Shown here: piece after piece, positions 17,782 to 27,538 of the stretch
How positions within the stretch are numbered: position 1 is the stretch's first letter
Layout of the letters: the number at the start of each line of letters is the position of its first letter
NCBI GenBank assembly: GCA_905235795.1
Contig: CAJOMS010000001.1
Span: 444 to 39,604, forward strand
DNA: 39,161 nt
Source: an uncultured Clostridia bacterium
Lineage (GTDB): Bacteria > Bacillota > Clostridia > Christensenellales > Borkfalkiaceae
Direction: 5' to 3'
The notes under the pieces: generated by a model
Seen by the model: only the letters and a program-made list of their open reading frames with translations
What the model was told of the DNA's origin: nothing
Database searches by the model: none
Program-made: the position numbers and the translations under genes

Positions 17782-18273
17782 ATGGCAAATCAACAAAAAA
17801 TTCCCTTTACGGGGACTAAGGCTCAGGAGCAGAAGTTGAGAAAGGTTCTGCGCGGGCTTAAAAACGTAGACGGCGCGCTTATGCCCGCTCTGCAACAAGC
17901 GCAGGATATATACGGCTATTTGCCCATAGAAGTGCAAGAGATAATAGCCGATACGCTCGGTTTGTCGCTGGCGGAAGTTTACGGCGTTGCAACGTTCTAT
18001 TCTCAGTTCACGCTTACGCCTAAGGGCAAATACAAAATAGGCGTTTGCCTTGGCACGGCTTGTTACGTTAAGGGTTCGGGCGATATTTACGCCGAAATTC
18101 AAAAACAGCTTGGCATAGAGAGCGGCATCACGCCGGATCTTCAATTTTCGCTTGACGCAACGCGTTGCATAGGCTGCTGCGGTCTTGCGCCTGTTATGAC
18201 CGTAAACGACGACGTGTACGGCAAAATGACCAAAGATCAGGTCGCAGGCATAATCGCTAAGTATAAAAACTAA
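17782..18273 (+). CDS. NuoE-like [2Fe-2S] subunit of NAD(P)-dependent/bifurcating [FeFe]-hydrogenase (HydC/HndA-type)
   Basis: 'GVATFYSQFTLTPKGKYKIGVCLGTACYVKGSGDI' and 'DATRCIGCCGLAPVMTVNDDVYG'; operon context. Confidence 0.93.
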   Translation: MANQQKIPFTGTKAQEQKLRKVLRGLKNVDGALMPALQQAQDIYGYLPIEVQEIIADTLGLSLAEVYGVATFYSQFTLTPKGKYKIGVCLGTACYVKGSGDIYAEIQKQLGIESGITPDLQFSLDATRCIGCCGLAPVMTVNDDVYGKMTKDQVAGIIAKYKN

Positions 18274-18289
18274 CGGGAGAGGCAGAATA

Positions 18290-20164
18290 ATGAATATTAA
18301 CGAATTAAACGAGATAAAGGCTCGCGCACTCGCTTCAATGGGCCCGCGCGTTGCTGATCACACAAAAAAGGACATTACCGAGCGCACGGTACTCGTTTGC
18401 GGCGGTACGGGCTGTACTTCCGGCAAATCGAGGGTTATTTTAAAGGAATTTAAAGACCTCGTAGCGGAAAAAGGTTTGGGCGATAAGGTCCACGTTATCA
18501 TGACCGGCTGTTTTGGCCTTTGCGCCCTCGGCCCCGTCGTTATAGTTTATCCGGAAGGAGCCTTTTATTCTCAGGTTCAGCCCGAATACGTTGAGGAGAT
18601 AGTAAACGAACACCTCGTAAACAATAACGTCGTTAAAAAATATCTTTACAAAGAAACCGTTCAGGAAGACGGGGTTATCAAGGCTCTCAACGAAACTTCC
18701 TTCTATAAAAAGCAGAACCGCGTCGCGCTCCGCAACTGCGGCGTTATCGATCCCGAGAACGTTGAAGAATATATAGCGAGAGACGGCTATCAAGCTTTGT
18801 ATAAAGTAGTTACCTCCATGACTCCCGACGACGTAGTAAACACCATTACCGCATCCGGTCTCCGCGGCCGCGGCGGCGCAGGTTTCCCCACGGGCAGAAA
18901 GTGGATGTTTGCAAAGGCTTCTAAGGCAGAAAAGAAATACGTGCTGTGCAACGCCGACGAAGGCGACCCCGGCGCGTTCATGGATAGGTCTGTGCTCGAA
19001 GGCGACCCGCACGCAGTTATCGAGGCAATGGCTATCGCCGCATACACTATCGGCGCAGATCAAGGCTATATTTACGTCCGTGCGGAATATCCTATTGCGG
19101 TACAGCGTTTAAAGATAGCTATCAAACAGGCTAAAGAGTACGGCCTTATCGGTAAAAACATATTCGGCAGCTCGTTCAATTTTGACATTGACGTGCGTCT
19201 CGGCGCAGGCGCGTTCGTTTGCGGCGAGGAGACGGCGCTTATGGTTTCCATCGAAGGCAACCGCGGCGAGCCGAGGCCCAGACCTCCTTTCCCGGCCGTC
19301 AAGGGCTTGTTTGGCGTTCCTACTATTCTTAACAACGTTGAAACTTACGCAAACGTCGCCCAGATAATTTTAAAAGGCGCAGACTGGTTCGCGTCAATGG
19401 GTACCGAAAAGAGCAAGGGCACCAAGGTATTCGCTTTAGGCGGAAAGATAACCAACACCGGCTTGGTTGAAGTTCCTATGGGTACTACCCTCCGCGAGAT
19501 AGTCGAGGAGATAGGCGGCGGCATCCCGAACGGCAAAAAGTTCAAGGCTGCGCAGACGGGCGGTCCTTCCGGCGGATGTATACCCGCAGACAAGATGGAC
19601 GTTCAGATCGATTACGACAACTTGATCGCTATCGGCTCCATGATGGGCTCCGGCGGACTTATCGTTATGGACGAAGATAACTGTATGGTAGATATAGCTA
19701 AATTCTTCCTTGAATTTATAGTTGACGAGTCGTGCGGTAAATGTACGCCTTGCCGTATAGGTACTAAGCGCCTTTACGAAATGCTTACCAAGGTCACCAA
19801 CGGCACCGCCGAACTCGAAGACCTCGATAAGATGGAAGAGCTTTGCCAATACATAAAAGACAACTCGCTTTGCGGCTTAGGTCAAACCGCACCGAACCCC
19901 GTGCTTTCTACGTTGAGGAATTTCAGAGATGAATATATTGCCCACGTAGTAGATAAGCGTTGCCCCGCAGGCGTGTGCAAAAACTTGCTTAAATACAACA
20001 TTATGCCCGATAAGTGCCGCGGCTGTACCGCGTGCGCAAGAAAGTGCCCCGTCGGCGCTATCAGCGGCACCGTTAAAGAACCGCACGTTATCGATCAGTC
20101 TAAGTGCATAAAGTGCGGCGCATGTATTGCAACGTGTAAGTTCGGCGCAATTAATAAAGGTTAA
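18290..20164 (+). CDS. NuoF-like flavoprotein subunit of [FeFe]-hydrogenase (HydB/HndC-type)
   Basis: 'SGLRGRGGAGFPTGRKW', 'NADEGDPGAFMDRS', 'ESCGKCTPCRIGTKR', C-terminal 2x[4Fe-4S]. Confidence 0.95.
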   Translation: MNINELNEIKARALASMGPRVADHTKKDITERTVLVCGGTGCTSGKSRVILKEFKDLVAEKGLGDKVHVIMTGCFGLCALGPVVIVYPEGAFYSQVQPEYVEEIVNEHLVNNNVVKKYLYKETVQEDGVIKALNETSFYKKQNRVALRNCGVIDPENVEEYIARDGYQALYKVVTSMTPDDVVNTITASGLRGRGGAGFPTGRKWMFAKASKAEKKYVLCNADEGDPGAFMDRSVLEGDPHAVIEAMAIAAYTIGADQGYIYVRAEYPIAVQRLKIAIKQAKEYGLIGKNIFGSSFNFDIDVRLGAGAFVCGEETALMVSIEGNRGEPRPRPPFPAVKGLFGVPTILNNVETYANVAQIILKGADWFASMGTEKSKGTKVFALGGKITNTGLVEVPMGTTLREIVEEIGGGIPNGKKFKAAQTGGPSGGCIPADKMDVQIDYDNLIAIGSMMGSGGLIVMDEDNCMVDIAKFFLEFIVDESCGKCTPCRIGTKRLYEMLTKVTNGTAELEDLDKMEELCQYIKDNSLCGLGQTAPNPVLSTLRNFRDEYIAHVVDKRCPAGVCKNLLKYNIMPDKCRGCTACARKCPVGAISGTVKEPHVIDQSKCIKCGACIATCKFGAINKG

Positions 20165-20181
20165 GCGGAGGACAGGATAAT

Positions 20182-21921
20182 ATGATAAATCTTAAAATAA
20201 ACAATATACCCGTTAGCGTAGAAGAAGGTACCACAATTCTTCAAGCCGCCAAAAAGGTTGGCATAAAGATTCCTACGCTTTGCTATATGAAGGATATAAA
20301 CGCCATCGGCGCTTGCCGCGTGTGCGTAGTTGAAGTTAAGGGTGCAAGGTCGCTCGTTGCGGCTTGCGTTTACCCCGTTAACGAGGGGATGGAAGTATTT
20401 ACGGATACTCCTAAGGTAAGGGCTTCGAGAAAGACCACTATCGAACTCATCCTTTCGGATCACAATAAAGAATGTCTTTCCTGCGACCGTAACACTCATT
20501 GTGAATTGCAGGAATTAGCTTTTGAATACGGCTGTAACGACAAGCGTTTCGTCGGAGCTCATCACGAGTGCGAGAAGGATACTTCTACTTCTTACCTCGT
20601 TCGTGATAACTCTAAATGCGTACTCTGCCGCAGATGCGTTGCAGTTTGCAGAAAGATACAGGAAGTTGGCGTTATAGGTCCCGAAAAGCGCGGCTTTAAA
20701 ACTCAGATAGGTTGCGCGTTCGAAACCGATCTTGCAGGCAGCCCCTGCGTAGCTTGCGGCCAATGTATCAACGTTTGCCCCACGGGCGCTTTGCATGAAA
20801 AGGAAGAGATAGACATCGTTCGCGCGGCTATAGCCGATCCCGAAAAGATAGTTATTGCCGGTCCCGCACCTTCCGTGCGCGCAGGTTTGGGCGAAGAATT
20901 CGGATATCCTATGGGCACCAACGTAGAGGGCAAAATGGCAACTGCTTTGAAAATGCTCGGTTTCGACAAGGTGTTTGACGTAAACTTCACAGCTGACCTC
21001 ACCATTATGGAAGAGGCTAACGAACTCGTTGAAAGAGTAAAGAACGGCGGTCCGTTGCCTATGTTTACGAGCTGCTCTCCGGGATGGGTAAGATATCTTG
21101 AATATTACTATCCGGAACTCATACCCAACGTTTCTACCTGCAAGAGCCCGCAGCAGATGTTCGGCGCTATAACCAAAACTTACTACGCCGAAAAGATGGG
21201 CATCGATCCTTCTAAATTATTCGTCGTTTCCATCATGCCTTGTACCGCTAAGAAGTTCGAAAAGACGAGAGATAATCAAAATGCTTCAGGCTACCCCGAT
21301 ATAGACGCCGTACTCACCACCCGTGAGCTCGCAAAGATGATCAAGCAAAACGGCATAATCTTCAACGAGTTGCCCGAAGGTAAGATGGACGATCCTCTGG
21401 GCGTATATACCGGCGCAGGCGTTATCTTCGGCGCTACCGGCGGCGTTATGGAGGCGGCATTGCGTACCGCTGTTGAAACCATAACCGGCGAACCCGCTCA
21501 AGACGTTGAATATAAGAAAGTTCGCGGAACCAAGGGCGTGAAAGAGGCTACTTACGAAGTAGGCGGAATGAAGATTAAAGTTGCGGTTGCATCCGGCATT
21601 TCAAACGCTAAAAAGGTTTGCGAGAAGGTTGCAAGTGGCAAGAGCGACTATACGTTTATCGAAATCATGTGCTGCCCCGGAGGTTGCGTAAACGGCGGCG
21701 GCCAGCCGATAATGTCAAGCGTTGTAAGAGAAAACGTAGATTACAAAGCTCTCCGCGCAAGCGTGCTTTATAAAGCCGACAAAAAGGCAGAACTCCGCAA
21801 GAGCCACGATAACCCCGTTATTAAAGAGGTTTACGACTCTTACCTCGGCGAACCCGGTAGCCACAAGGCGCACGAGATATTGCATACGTCTTACGTTACC
21901 AGAACGCGTTACGAAAAGTAA
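20182..21921 (+). CDS. hydA: [FeFe]-hydrogenase catalytic subunit (HydA/HndD-type)
   Basis: H-cluster motifs 'FTSCSPGWVRYLEYYYPELI', 'IMPCTAKKFE', 'EIMCCPGGCVNGGGQP'; N-terminal [2Fe-2S] and ferredoxin domains. Confidence 0.96.
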   Translation: MINLKINNIPVSVEEGTTILQAAKKVGIKIPTLCYMKDINAIGACRVCVVEVKGARSLVAACVYPVNEGMEVFTDTPKVRASRKTTIELILSDHNKECLSCDRNTHCELQELAFEYGCNDKRFVGAHHECEKDTSTSYLVRDNSKCVLCRRCVAVCRKIQEVGVIGPEKRGFKTQIGCAFETDLAGSPCVACGQCINVCPTGALHEKEEIDIVRAAIADPEKIVIAGPAPSVRAGLGEEFGYPMGTNVEGKMATALKMLGFDKVFDVNFTADLTIMEEANELVERVKNGGPLPMFTSCSPGWVRYLEYYYPELIPNVSTCKSPQQMFGAITKTYYAEKMGIDPSKLFVVSIMPCTAKKFEKTRDNQNASGYPDIDAVLTTRELAKMIKQNGIIFNELPEGKMDDPLGVYTGAGVIFGATGGVMEAALRTAVETITGEPAQDVEYKKVRGTKGVKEATYEVGGMKIKVAVASGISNAKKVCEKVASGKSDYTFIEIMCCPGGCVNGGGQPIMSSVVRENVDYKALRASVLYKADKKAELRKSHDNPVIKEVYDSYLGEPGSHKAHEILHTSYVTRTRYEK

Positions 21922-22001
21922 TATTTTGTTTGTCAGGTAGCGTACTCTGTGCGGAATAACTTCCTTTCCGGTTGTTTTTTCGTTAAACGCAAATAAAAAT
22001 G

Positions 22002-22040
22002 AAACGCCCGCCCTTTAATATGAAAAGGGGCGGGCGTTTG
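22002..22040. terminator. Terminator-like hairpin
   Basis: aaacgcccgccctttaatatgaaaaggggcgggcgttt. Confidence 0.65.
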
Positions 22041-22047
22041 TAAAAGC

Positions 22048-22085
22048 AAAAGTCCCCGAAAACGCGTGTTTTCGGGGACTTTTTA
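22048..22085. terminator. Bidirectional terminator-like hairpin
   Basis: aaaagtccccgaaaac-gcgt-gttttcggggactttt, perfect arms. Confidence 0.7.
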
Positions 22086-22089
22086 AAAA

Positions 22090-22365
22090 TCAAATCATTT
22101 TTTTCAAATCTTCAAGCGCGCTTTGCAAATCTGTTATCGCGCGTTTCTTTTTTTCGGATGAATAAAGATCGTAATTTGTTCGACAGACGAGGTAGTCTAT
22201 AGAAACGCCAAAGAAGTCCGCAAGCTTTATCAGAGCATAACTATCGGGGTTAGATTTTCCCGTTTCGTAGTTGGAAATAGTCCTTTGATCAATTCCCGTA
22301 GCTTTAGCAAGGTCACTTTGTCGCAAATTTTGATTCTCTCTTAATGCTTTAATTCTATTGTTCAT
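22090..22365 (-). CDS. XRE-family transcriptional regulator
   Basis: 'IKALRENQNLRQSDLAKATGIDQRTISNYETGKSNPDSYALIKLADFFGVSIDYLVCRT'. Confidence 0.92.
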   Translation of the reverse strand: MNNRIKALRENQNLRQSDLAKATGIDQRTISNYETGKSNPDSYALIKLADFFGVSIDYLVCRTNYDLYSSEKKKRAITDLQSALEDLKKMI

Positions 22366-22385
22366 GATATTACCTTACTTAATTT

Positions 22386-22481
22386 TACCAAAAATATTTC
22401 ATTTTAACCATATTTTTGGTAGAAATTATTTGACATACTAATTATAATCATATATAATATATATATACTAAAATTTTAGTA
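22386..22481 (+). promoter_or_regulatory. Divergent regulatory region: 12-bp inverted repeat, consensus promoter TTGACA-N17-TATAAT, and a 16-bp palindrome near the start site
   Basis: taccaaaaatat (22386-22397) / atatttttggta (22410-22421); TTGACA 22430-22435; TATAAT 22453-22458; tactaaaattttagta 22466-22481. Confidence 0.75.
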
Positions 22482-22513
22482 AACAATATTAATAAAAGGA
22501 GGAGAATTTTAGT

Positions 22514-22855
22514 ATGATAGGTTTTTTAATTATTTTATTAGTAATTGGCATTGCTATTATGATCATTGTTCTTGGAAATAAAGCAATGTCTAAACACAAA
22601 AATGCGATGAAGCGTTGCGACAGTTGCGGAAAGCCGACATTGAATTACAAAGGCATCGTCAGTACATTTGGAGATGATGATTTTACAGGAGATACGGATT
22701 TCCGTGTGATAAAAGATCCTTCCGGAACAAAACATATAGATTTACCGGTCGATGTTCAGTGTCCGTATTGCGGAACAATAAACCATAAGACACTTTATAT
22801 AGCTTTGGACGGTCGCAAGTCGCTCGAACAGGCGGTAAAAGAGCAATATGTATAA
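22514..22855 (+). CDS. Small membrane-anchored zinc-ribbon protein
   Basis: N-terminal TM 'IGFLIILLVIGIAIMIIVLG'; CxxC pairs 'CDSCGKP' and 'CPYCGTI'; RBS aaaaggaggagaa. Confidence 0.8.
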   Translation: MIGFLIILLVIGIAIMIIVLGNKAMSKHKNAMKRCDSCGKPTLNYKGIVSTFGDDDFTGDTDFRVIKDPSGTKHIDLPVDVQCPYCGTINHKTLYIALDGRKSLEQAVKEQYV

Positions 22856-22856
22856 T

Positions 22857-24557
22857 ATGGAAAATATGTCTTTTAATGAGTACGTCAAGGATATTTTAAA
22901 TGGGCTTGATGAACTTGTTCCGCTTTTTACTGAATTAAAAAACGCATTTGATTACTCAAACAGGGATGATGATAAATTAAATTATTTTAATATTTGTTTA
23001 AACGCCAGCGATGATTTCATTAAAATGAAGATAAAGGAAATGGCGGATGAAATAGACCCTGTGCTGGCAGCGGAATTTCCACGCGATCGTCAATATGCTT
23101 ATGATAAGTTGGTTAATAAATACGGAAAAGAAAAAGCTGATTTTTATTTGGAAAAAGGTAGAGAGGTTATACAATCTCAAAGTACTGATGTATTAGAACA
23201 ACTTTTCAATGAAGAATATAATCTGTACCAAATAAGCGCTGTTTGTAGTTTAGGATACAAAAATCGCGTCGATGCTTTATTAAAGTTTCACGAAATATTT
23301 GTGGAAATTATAGAAAATAAAATAGAAAGCGATAAACCGGAAGATAGATTGATAATTGCACATTGTTTTATCATTTTTGTACGCATTATTGATGAGTATA
23401 TAAAATTACTCAATAATATCGGAAGTATCGAGACGTTTGAAAAAAAGAAAAATCTTACCGATCAAGTTGTTTTTCCGTATATAGACAGATTTACAAAGCA
23501 AAATATTGTTAAAACATCTAAATTTAAAGAAAAGCTCCCTTTACCTGATTACGTTCATCCTGCGGGCGATGGAGGCAGGCGAGGAAAGATGGCGTTTTTT
23601 GGCACGATAATGGGAATTGCCGGGTTTGTTTCGATTCCGGCGACTTATCTCGCTATCGCTGTAATAGTGTGTGCTTTGTCGGGCATAGATATAGCGGAAG
23701 TCTATGAAAATTGGCTTGGGATGTTTGGTTTAACAGGAAATTTTGAAAGTGCTTATGGGTTATTGTATGCGCTTGGTGGAATGATTGGAGGTATAATCGG
23801 CGGAATCAATATAGGGAAAGCCTCCGCAGAATCTGCGGCAAAAAAGAAATATAAAAAAGCTAACCGCGAAATCGTTCAAGAAAGAGAACGTTTGAAAGCA
23901 ATAAATGATCAAATAGAAAAAGATAACAATGCTTTAATTAACGAGTTTCTAACAAAATTAAAAGAAGGAGTGGATACCGAATTTATTTATTTTCTTTTTG
24001 AAAGAAAAGATCAAATTCAAGAAAAGTTATATGATCTAAGATCAAAATGTGTAAGGTTATATGATTACCCGGAAATGAGTTTTATTCCATATAATTATAG
24101 AACAGATGAAGAGGCAATACAAACAATGATTGACTATTTCAATGATAAGCGTGCAGATAATATCAAAGAGGCTATTAATCTTTATATTTCAGAAAAGGAA
24201 ACAAACGAGTATCGCCAACGCATGGAGTATATGCAAAAGCAAACGCTTGAAGAAGAACAACGCAAGACATATTACGAGCAACAGCAGGCAGAATCACAAC
24301 TTCGTATGGAAACAGAAAGATCTGAGTATTATCAACGAATGGAACAGCGACAAGAGGAGTATTATCAGCGTATGAAGGAAGAACAAGAAGAGGCTTTGAG
24401 TAATATGAAAAAAGCAGAAGCTGCGAGAGCAGAGGAGATTGAAAAACTGCGTACGGATGTTCTGCGAAGCGAACAAGAATTGCGCAATACGCGCGAAGAG
24501 CTGTGGCGCGCAAATAACGAAACAGAAAAGATAAGAAAAGAAATAGAAGGGAAATAA
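22857..24557 (+). CDS. Large membrane protein with glycine-rich TM hairpin and long C-terminal coiled coil (unknown function)
   Basis: Helical N-terminus; TM 'FFGTIMGIAGFVSIPATYLAIAVIVCALSG' and 'LLYALGGMIGGIIGGINIG'; Glu/Gln/Arg-rich C-terminal coiled coil. Start MENMSF 22857 or upstream 22848. Confidence 0.78.
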   Translation: MENMSFNEYVKDILNGLDELVPLFTELKNAFDYSNRDDDKLNYFNICLNASDDFIKMKIKEMADEIDPVLAAEFPRDRQYAYDKLVNKYGKEKADFYLEKGREVIQSQSTDVLEQLFNEEYNLYQISAVCSLGYKNRVDALLKFHEIFVEIIENKIESDKPEDRLIIAHCFIIFVRIIDEYIKLLNNIGSIETFEKKKNLTDQVVFPYIDRFTKQNIVKTSKFKEKLPLPDYVHPAGDGGRRGKMAFFGTIMGIAGFVSIPATYLAIAVIVCALSGIDIAEVYENWLGMFGLTGNFESAYGLLYALGGMIGGIIGGINIGKASAESAAKKKYKKANREIVQERERLKAINDQIEKDNNALINEFLTKLKEGVDTEFIYFLFERKDQIQEKLYDLRSKCVRLYDYPEMSFIPYNYRTDEEAIQTMIDYFNDKRADNIKEAINLYISEKETNEYRQRMEYMQKQTLEEEQRKTYYEQQQAESQLRMETERSEYYQRMEQRQEEYYQRMKEEQEEALSNMKKAEAARAEEIEKLRTDVLRSEQELRNTREELWRANNETEKIRKEIEGK

Positions 24558-24610
24558 GATTTTCTTATAGTGAATTGTAAAGTGCTAAACTTGTATAATT
24601 CAAATCGCAT

Positions 24611-24647
24611 AAAAACGCCGCCTGCAAAGATTTTGCAGGCGGCGTTT
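24611..24647. terminator. Terminator-like hairpin between convergent genes
   Basis: aaaaacgccgcctgcaaagattttgcaggcggcgttt. Confidence 0.7.
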
Positions 24648-24717
24648 CTGCCGTTTGTTTAGTTAAATATACAGTACGCAGCTTATACGGCAGAGGGTGG
24701 TGTCAAATAGAATGCGG

Positions 24718-26100
24718 TCAGTTAAAAATTATTCTTTCCGCAATAAAGTTATCAAGCTCGGCTATGGGCAGACGAATCTGTTCCATCGTGTCGCGGTCGC
24801 GCACGGTAACGGTGTTATCTTCCAAAGTGTCGAAATCTATCGTTATGCAGTAAGGCGTGCCTATTTCGTCCTGTCTGCGGTAGCGTTTGCCGATAGAGCC
24901 TGCCTCGTCGTAAGTTACCATAAACTTTTTGGAAAGTTGCGCGTACACTTCGTTTGCCTTTTCCGAAAGGTTCTTTTGCAGGGGAAGAATTGCCGCTTTA
25001 TAAGCCGCAACGGCAGGGTGGAAGTGCATTACCACGCGCGTATCGCCGCCTTCGAGCTGTTCTTCGTCGTAAGCCTCCGAAAGGGTGGCGAGCATCAATC
25101 TGTCCGCACCGATAGAATATTCGATTACGTAAGGTATATACTTTTCGTTGGTGATGGGGTCGTTGTAAAGCATAGCTTTGCCCGAATATTCCTGATGGCG
25201 AGAGAGGTCGTAATCCGTGCGGTTGTGTATGCCGTTGAGTTCCGACCAGCCCATCGGGAACAAATATTGTATATCGCACGCCGCTTTTGCGTAGTGCGCG
25301 AGTTTATCGTGATCTTTAAACCTTAAATGTTCGGGCTTAAAGCCGAGAGAGATAAGAAAGTCAAACGCCTTTTTCTTGAATTGCTCGTAATACTCGGTAT
25401 CCGTTCCTTCCTTGCAGAACCATTGATGCTCCATCTGTTCGAACTCGATAGTTCTGAAAATAAAGTTGCCGGGCGTTATCTCGTTTCTGAAAGCCTTACC
25501 TATCTGAGCTATACCGAACGGGACTTTTGCACGCGTCGTGCGCTGAACGTTCTGGAAGTTTACGAATTCGCCCTGCGCCGTTTCCGGACGGAGATATATG
25601 ACGTTCTGGCTCTCCTCCGTAACTCCGCGCGACGTTTTAAACATAAGGTTGAACTGGCGAATAGGCGTCCAATTGAAGTTGCCGCAACGGGGGCAAGTAA
25701 CGTGATTTTCCGCGATATAGGCCTCCATTTGCTCGTTAGTCATCAAATCCGGATTTACCGCGCCCTTAGAAAACGCCTCGATAAGGTTATCCGCACGGTG
25801 GCGGGATTTACACTCTTTGCAGTCCATTTGCGGATCCGAGAAGGAAGTGGTGTGGCCGCTTGCTTCCCACACGCGCGAGTTCATAAGTATAGCCGCGTCA
25901 ACGCCGAAGGAATTGTGATTTTCCTGCACAAAACGCTTCCACCAAGCGCGTTTTAAATTATTTTTTATCTCAACGCCTACGGGGCCGTAGTCCCAGGTGT
26001 TGCCCATTCCGCCGTAAATTTCGCTGCCGGGAAAGATTATGCCCCTCGACTTGCAAAGATTTACTATTTTGTCCATAGTTACCGTGCTTTTTTCATCCAT
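24718..26100 (-). CDS. glyS: Glycyl-tRNA synthetase (homodimeric class II)
   Basis: '[39 protein letters not shown]', '[54 protein letters not shown]'. Confidence 0.97.
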   Translation of the reverse strand: MDEKSTVTMDKIVNLCKSRGIIFPGSEIYGGMGNTWDYGPVGVEIKNNLKRAWWKRFVQENHNSFGVDAAILMNSRVWEASGHTTSFSDPQMDCKECKSRHRADNLIEAFSKGAVNPDLMTNEQMEAYIAENHVTCPRCGNFNWTPIRQFNLMFKTSRGVTEESQNVIYLRPETAQGEFVNFQNVQRTTRAKVPFGIAQIGKAFRNEITPGNFIFRTIEFEQMEHQWFCKEGTDTEYYEQFKKKAFDFLISLGFKPEHLRFKDHDKLAHYAKAACDIQYLFPMGWSELNGIHNRTDYDLSRHQEYSGKAMLYNDPITNEKYIPYVIEYSIGADRLMLATLSEAYDEEQLEGGDTRVVMHFHPAVAAYKAAILPLQKNLSEKANEVYAQLSKKFMVTYDEAGSIGKRYRRQDEIGTPYCITIDFDTLEDNTVTVRDRDTMEQIRLPIAELDNFIAERIIFN

Positions 26101-26293
26101 GATAGCTTATAACCTCTGTTTTTCATTCAAAGCTATTTTATAAAAAAAAACGGATAAAGTCAAGTAATTTGATTTGAAAAAATCAAACCTTATGTTACAA
26201 TTTAATTACGAGGTATATAGGAGAGTTTTTATGAAAAAAATATAATCCACATAAGAAGCAGTGAGCTTTATTATTAGGATTAGGAGATATACT

Positions 26294-26611
26294 ATGATAG
26301 AAGTTAAAATTTCTTACAAACAAGGTTGCGTGCTTTACTACGTTATGTATTGCGAAGAAGGCGTTTTTGAGGGCGGCGTCGATAACAAATTCCGCCTTTT
26401 CGTCGCGCCCGATTGCCCATACAAAGAGCTTATGTTGCGCGCACTCATAAACAAGTGCATGGATACGCCCTTTCAACACTTCACCACCGACGACGTTTGG
26501 GGAATGAAACTTGAAAGATTCGGTTTCCACGTGGAGACCGAAGACGGCAAAGAGGTTTACGCTGCCGCCGCGCAGGACTTAAAACTCCCCGGCGATTGCG
26601 GAGATCATTAA
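26294..26611 (+). CDS. Hypothetical protein (~105 aa)
   Basis: ORF with ATG after taggagatatact; Clostridia-like codon use; no recognised domain. Confidence 0.6.
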   Translation: MIEVKISYKQGCVLYYVMYCEEGVFEGGVDNKFRLFVAPDCPYKELMLRALINKCMDTPFQHFTTDDVWGMKLERFGFHVETEDGKEVYAAAAQDLKLPGDCGDH

Positions 26612-26659
26612 TTTCGACGTTTAAACCGTGCCCGCACAATCTTTTGCAACGGAAATTTT

Positions 26660-26717
26660 TAAATGTCAACCATAATCATAAAAAATAGTTGACATTTATT
26701 TTATTTGCGTTTATAAT
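26660..26717 (+). promoter_or_regulatory. BirA-type operator overlapping the bioY promoter
   Basis: taaatgtcaac (26660-26670) / gttgacattta (26688-26698); CAACC-N15-AGTTG core. TTGACA 26689-26694 and TATAAT 26712-26717 with 17-bp spacer. Confidence 0.75.
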
Positions 26718-26723
26718 TAAGGC

Positions 26724-27302
26724 ATGAGTAAAACGGAAGTAACGAAAGAGAAGAAAAGTGTTGACGTTGGCAAAAGCGTGGCGTATATAGCTATATGCGT
26801 AGCGCTTATGGCGGTGTGCGCGTGGCTTACGGTGCCCATGCCGGCGCCCTTCGTGCAATTTACCATGCAAACGTTTGCGGTATTTTTCACGATACTGCTT
26901 TTAGGTGAGAAAAGGGCGACTATTGCCATTGCGGCGTACGTATTGCTCGGGCTTGCGGGCGTACCCGTGTTTTCGAAATTTACGGCAACCTCCGCGCTTT
27001 TGGGCAGCACGGGCGGATATATAGTAGGCTTTTTGTTTATTCCGCTGTTTTCGTTTCTAGCGGGGCTTTTGCCAATAAATAAAAAGGTTGCGCAAATAAT
27101 AGGTCTTTCAGCCGGGCTTGTAGTGTGTTACGCGTTCGGAACGGCGTGGTTCGTTGTACTATATACGGTAAACAACGGCGGAATATCTTTTTGGCAGGCG
27201 CTTACGTTGTGCGTTATCCCGTATATTTTGCCTGACGCCTTAAAAATGGCGCTTGCGTTTTTTTTGGCGCCTAAGATAAAAAAGGCGGTAAAACTCGATT
27301 AA
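26724..27302 (+). CDS. bioY: BioY biotin transporter (S component)
   Basis: 'ALMAVCAWLTVPMPAPFVQFTMQTFAVFFTILLLGEKRATIAIAAYVLLGLAGVPVFSKF'. Confidence 0.95.
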   Translation: MSKTEVTKEKKSVDVGKSVAYIAICVALMAVCAWLTVPMPAPFVQFTMQTFAVFFTILLLGEKRATIAIAAYVLLGLAGVPVFSKFTATSALLGSTGGYIVGFLFIPLFSFLAGLLPINKKVAQIIGLSAGLVVCYAFGTAWFVVLYTVNNGGISFWQALTLCVIPYILPDALKMALAFFLAPKIKKAVKLD

Positions 27303-27538
27303 ATTAAAGTTTTACAATGGGTACTCGCAAAAAATTTAATTTTTAAAATCTAAAAACAGTCGGGATCGAGTAATTCGATTTCGGCTGTTTTTAATCGTTT
27401 ATTCACCGGATATACGTCGGCATAACTTACCGTGTTTTCGGCGGAACGAGTCGCTAAAAAATAAAAATTTTTGATTGACGAAAAAGGCTTAAAGGTATAT
27501 AATAATATATACATTCGGTTTTTAACGGGAGTTTGTTA

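Noticed and set aside
24697-25326. 209-aa plus-strand ORF
   Set aside because: Entirely antisense to glyS, which has unambiguous conserved motifs.
26101-26220. T-box riboswitch upstream of glyS
   Set aside because: Only ~120 bp of AT-rich leader with no recognisable T-box sequence or specifier stem.
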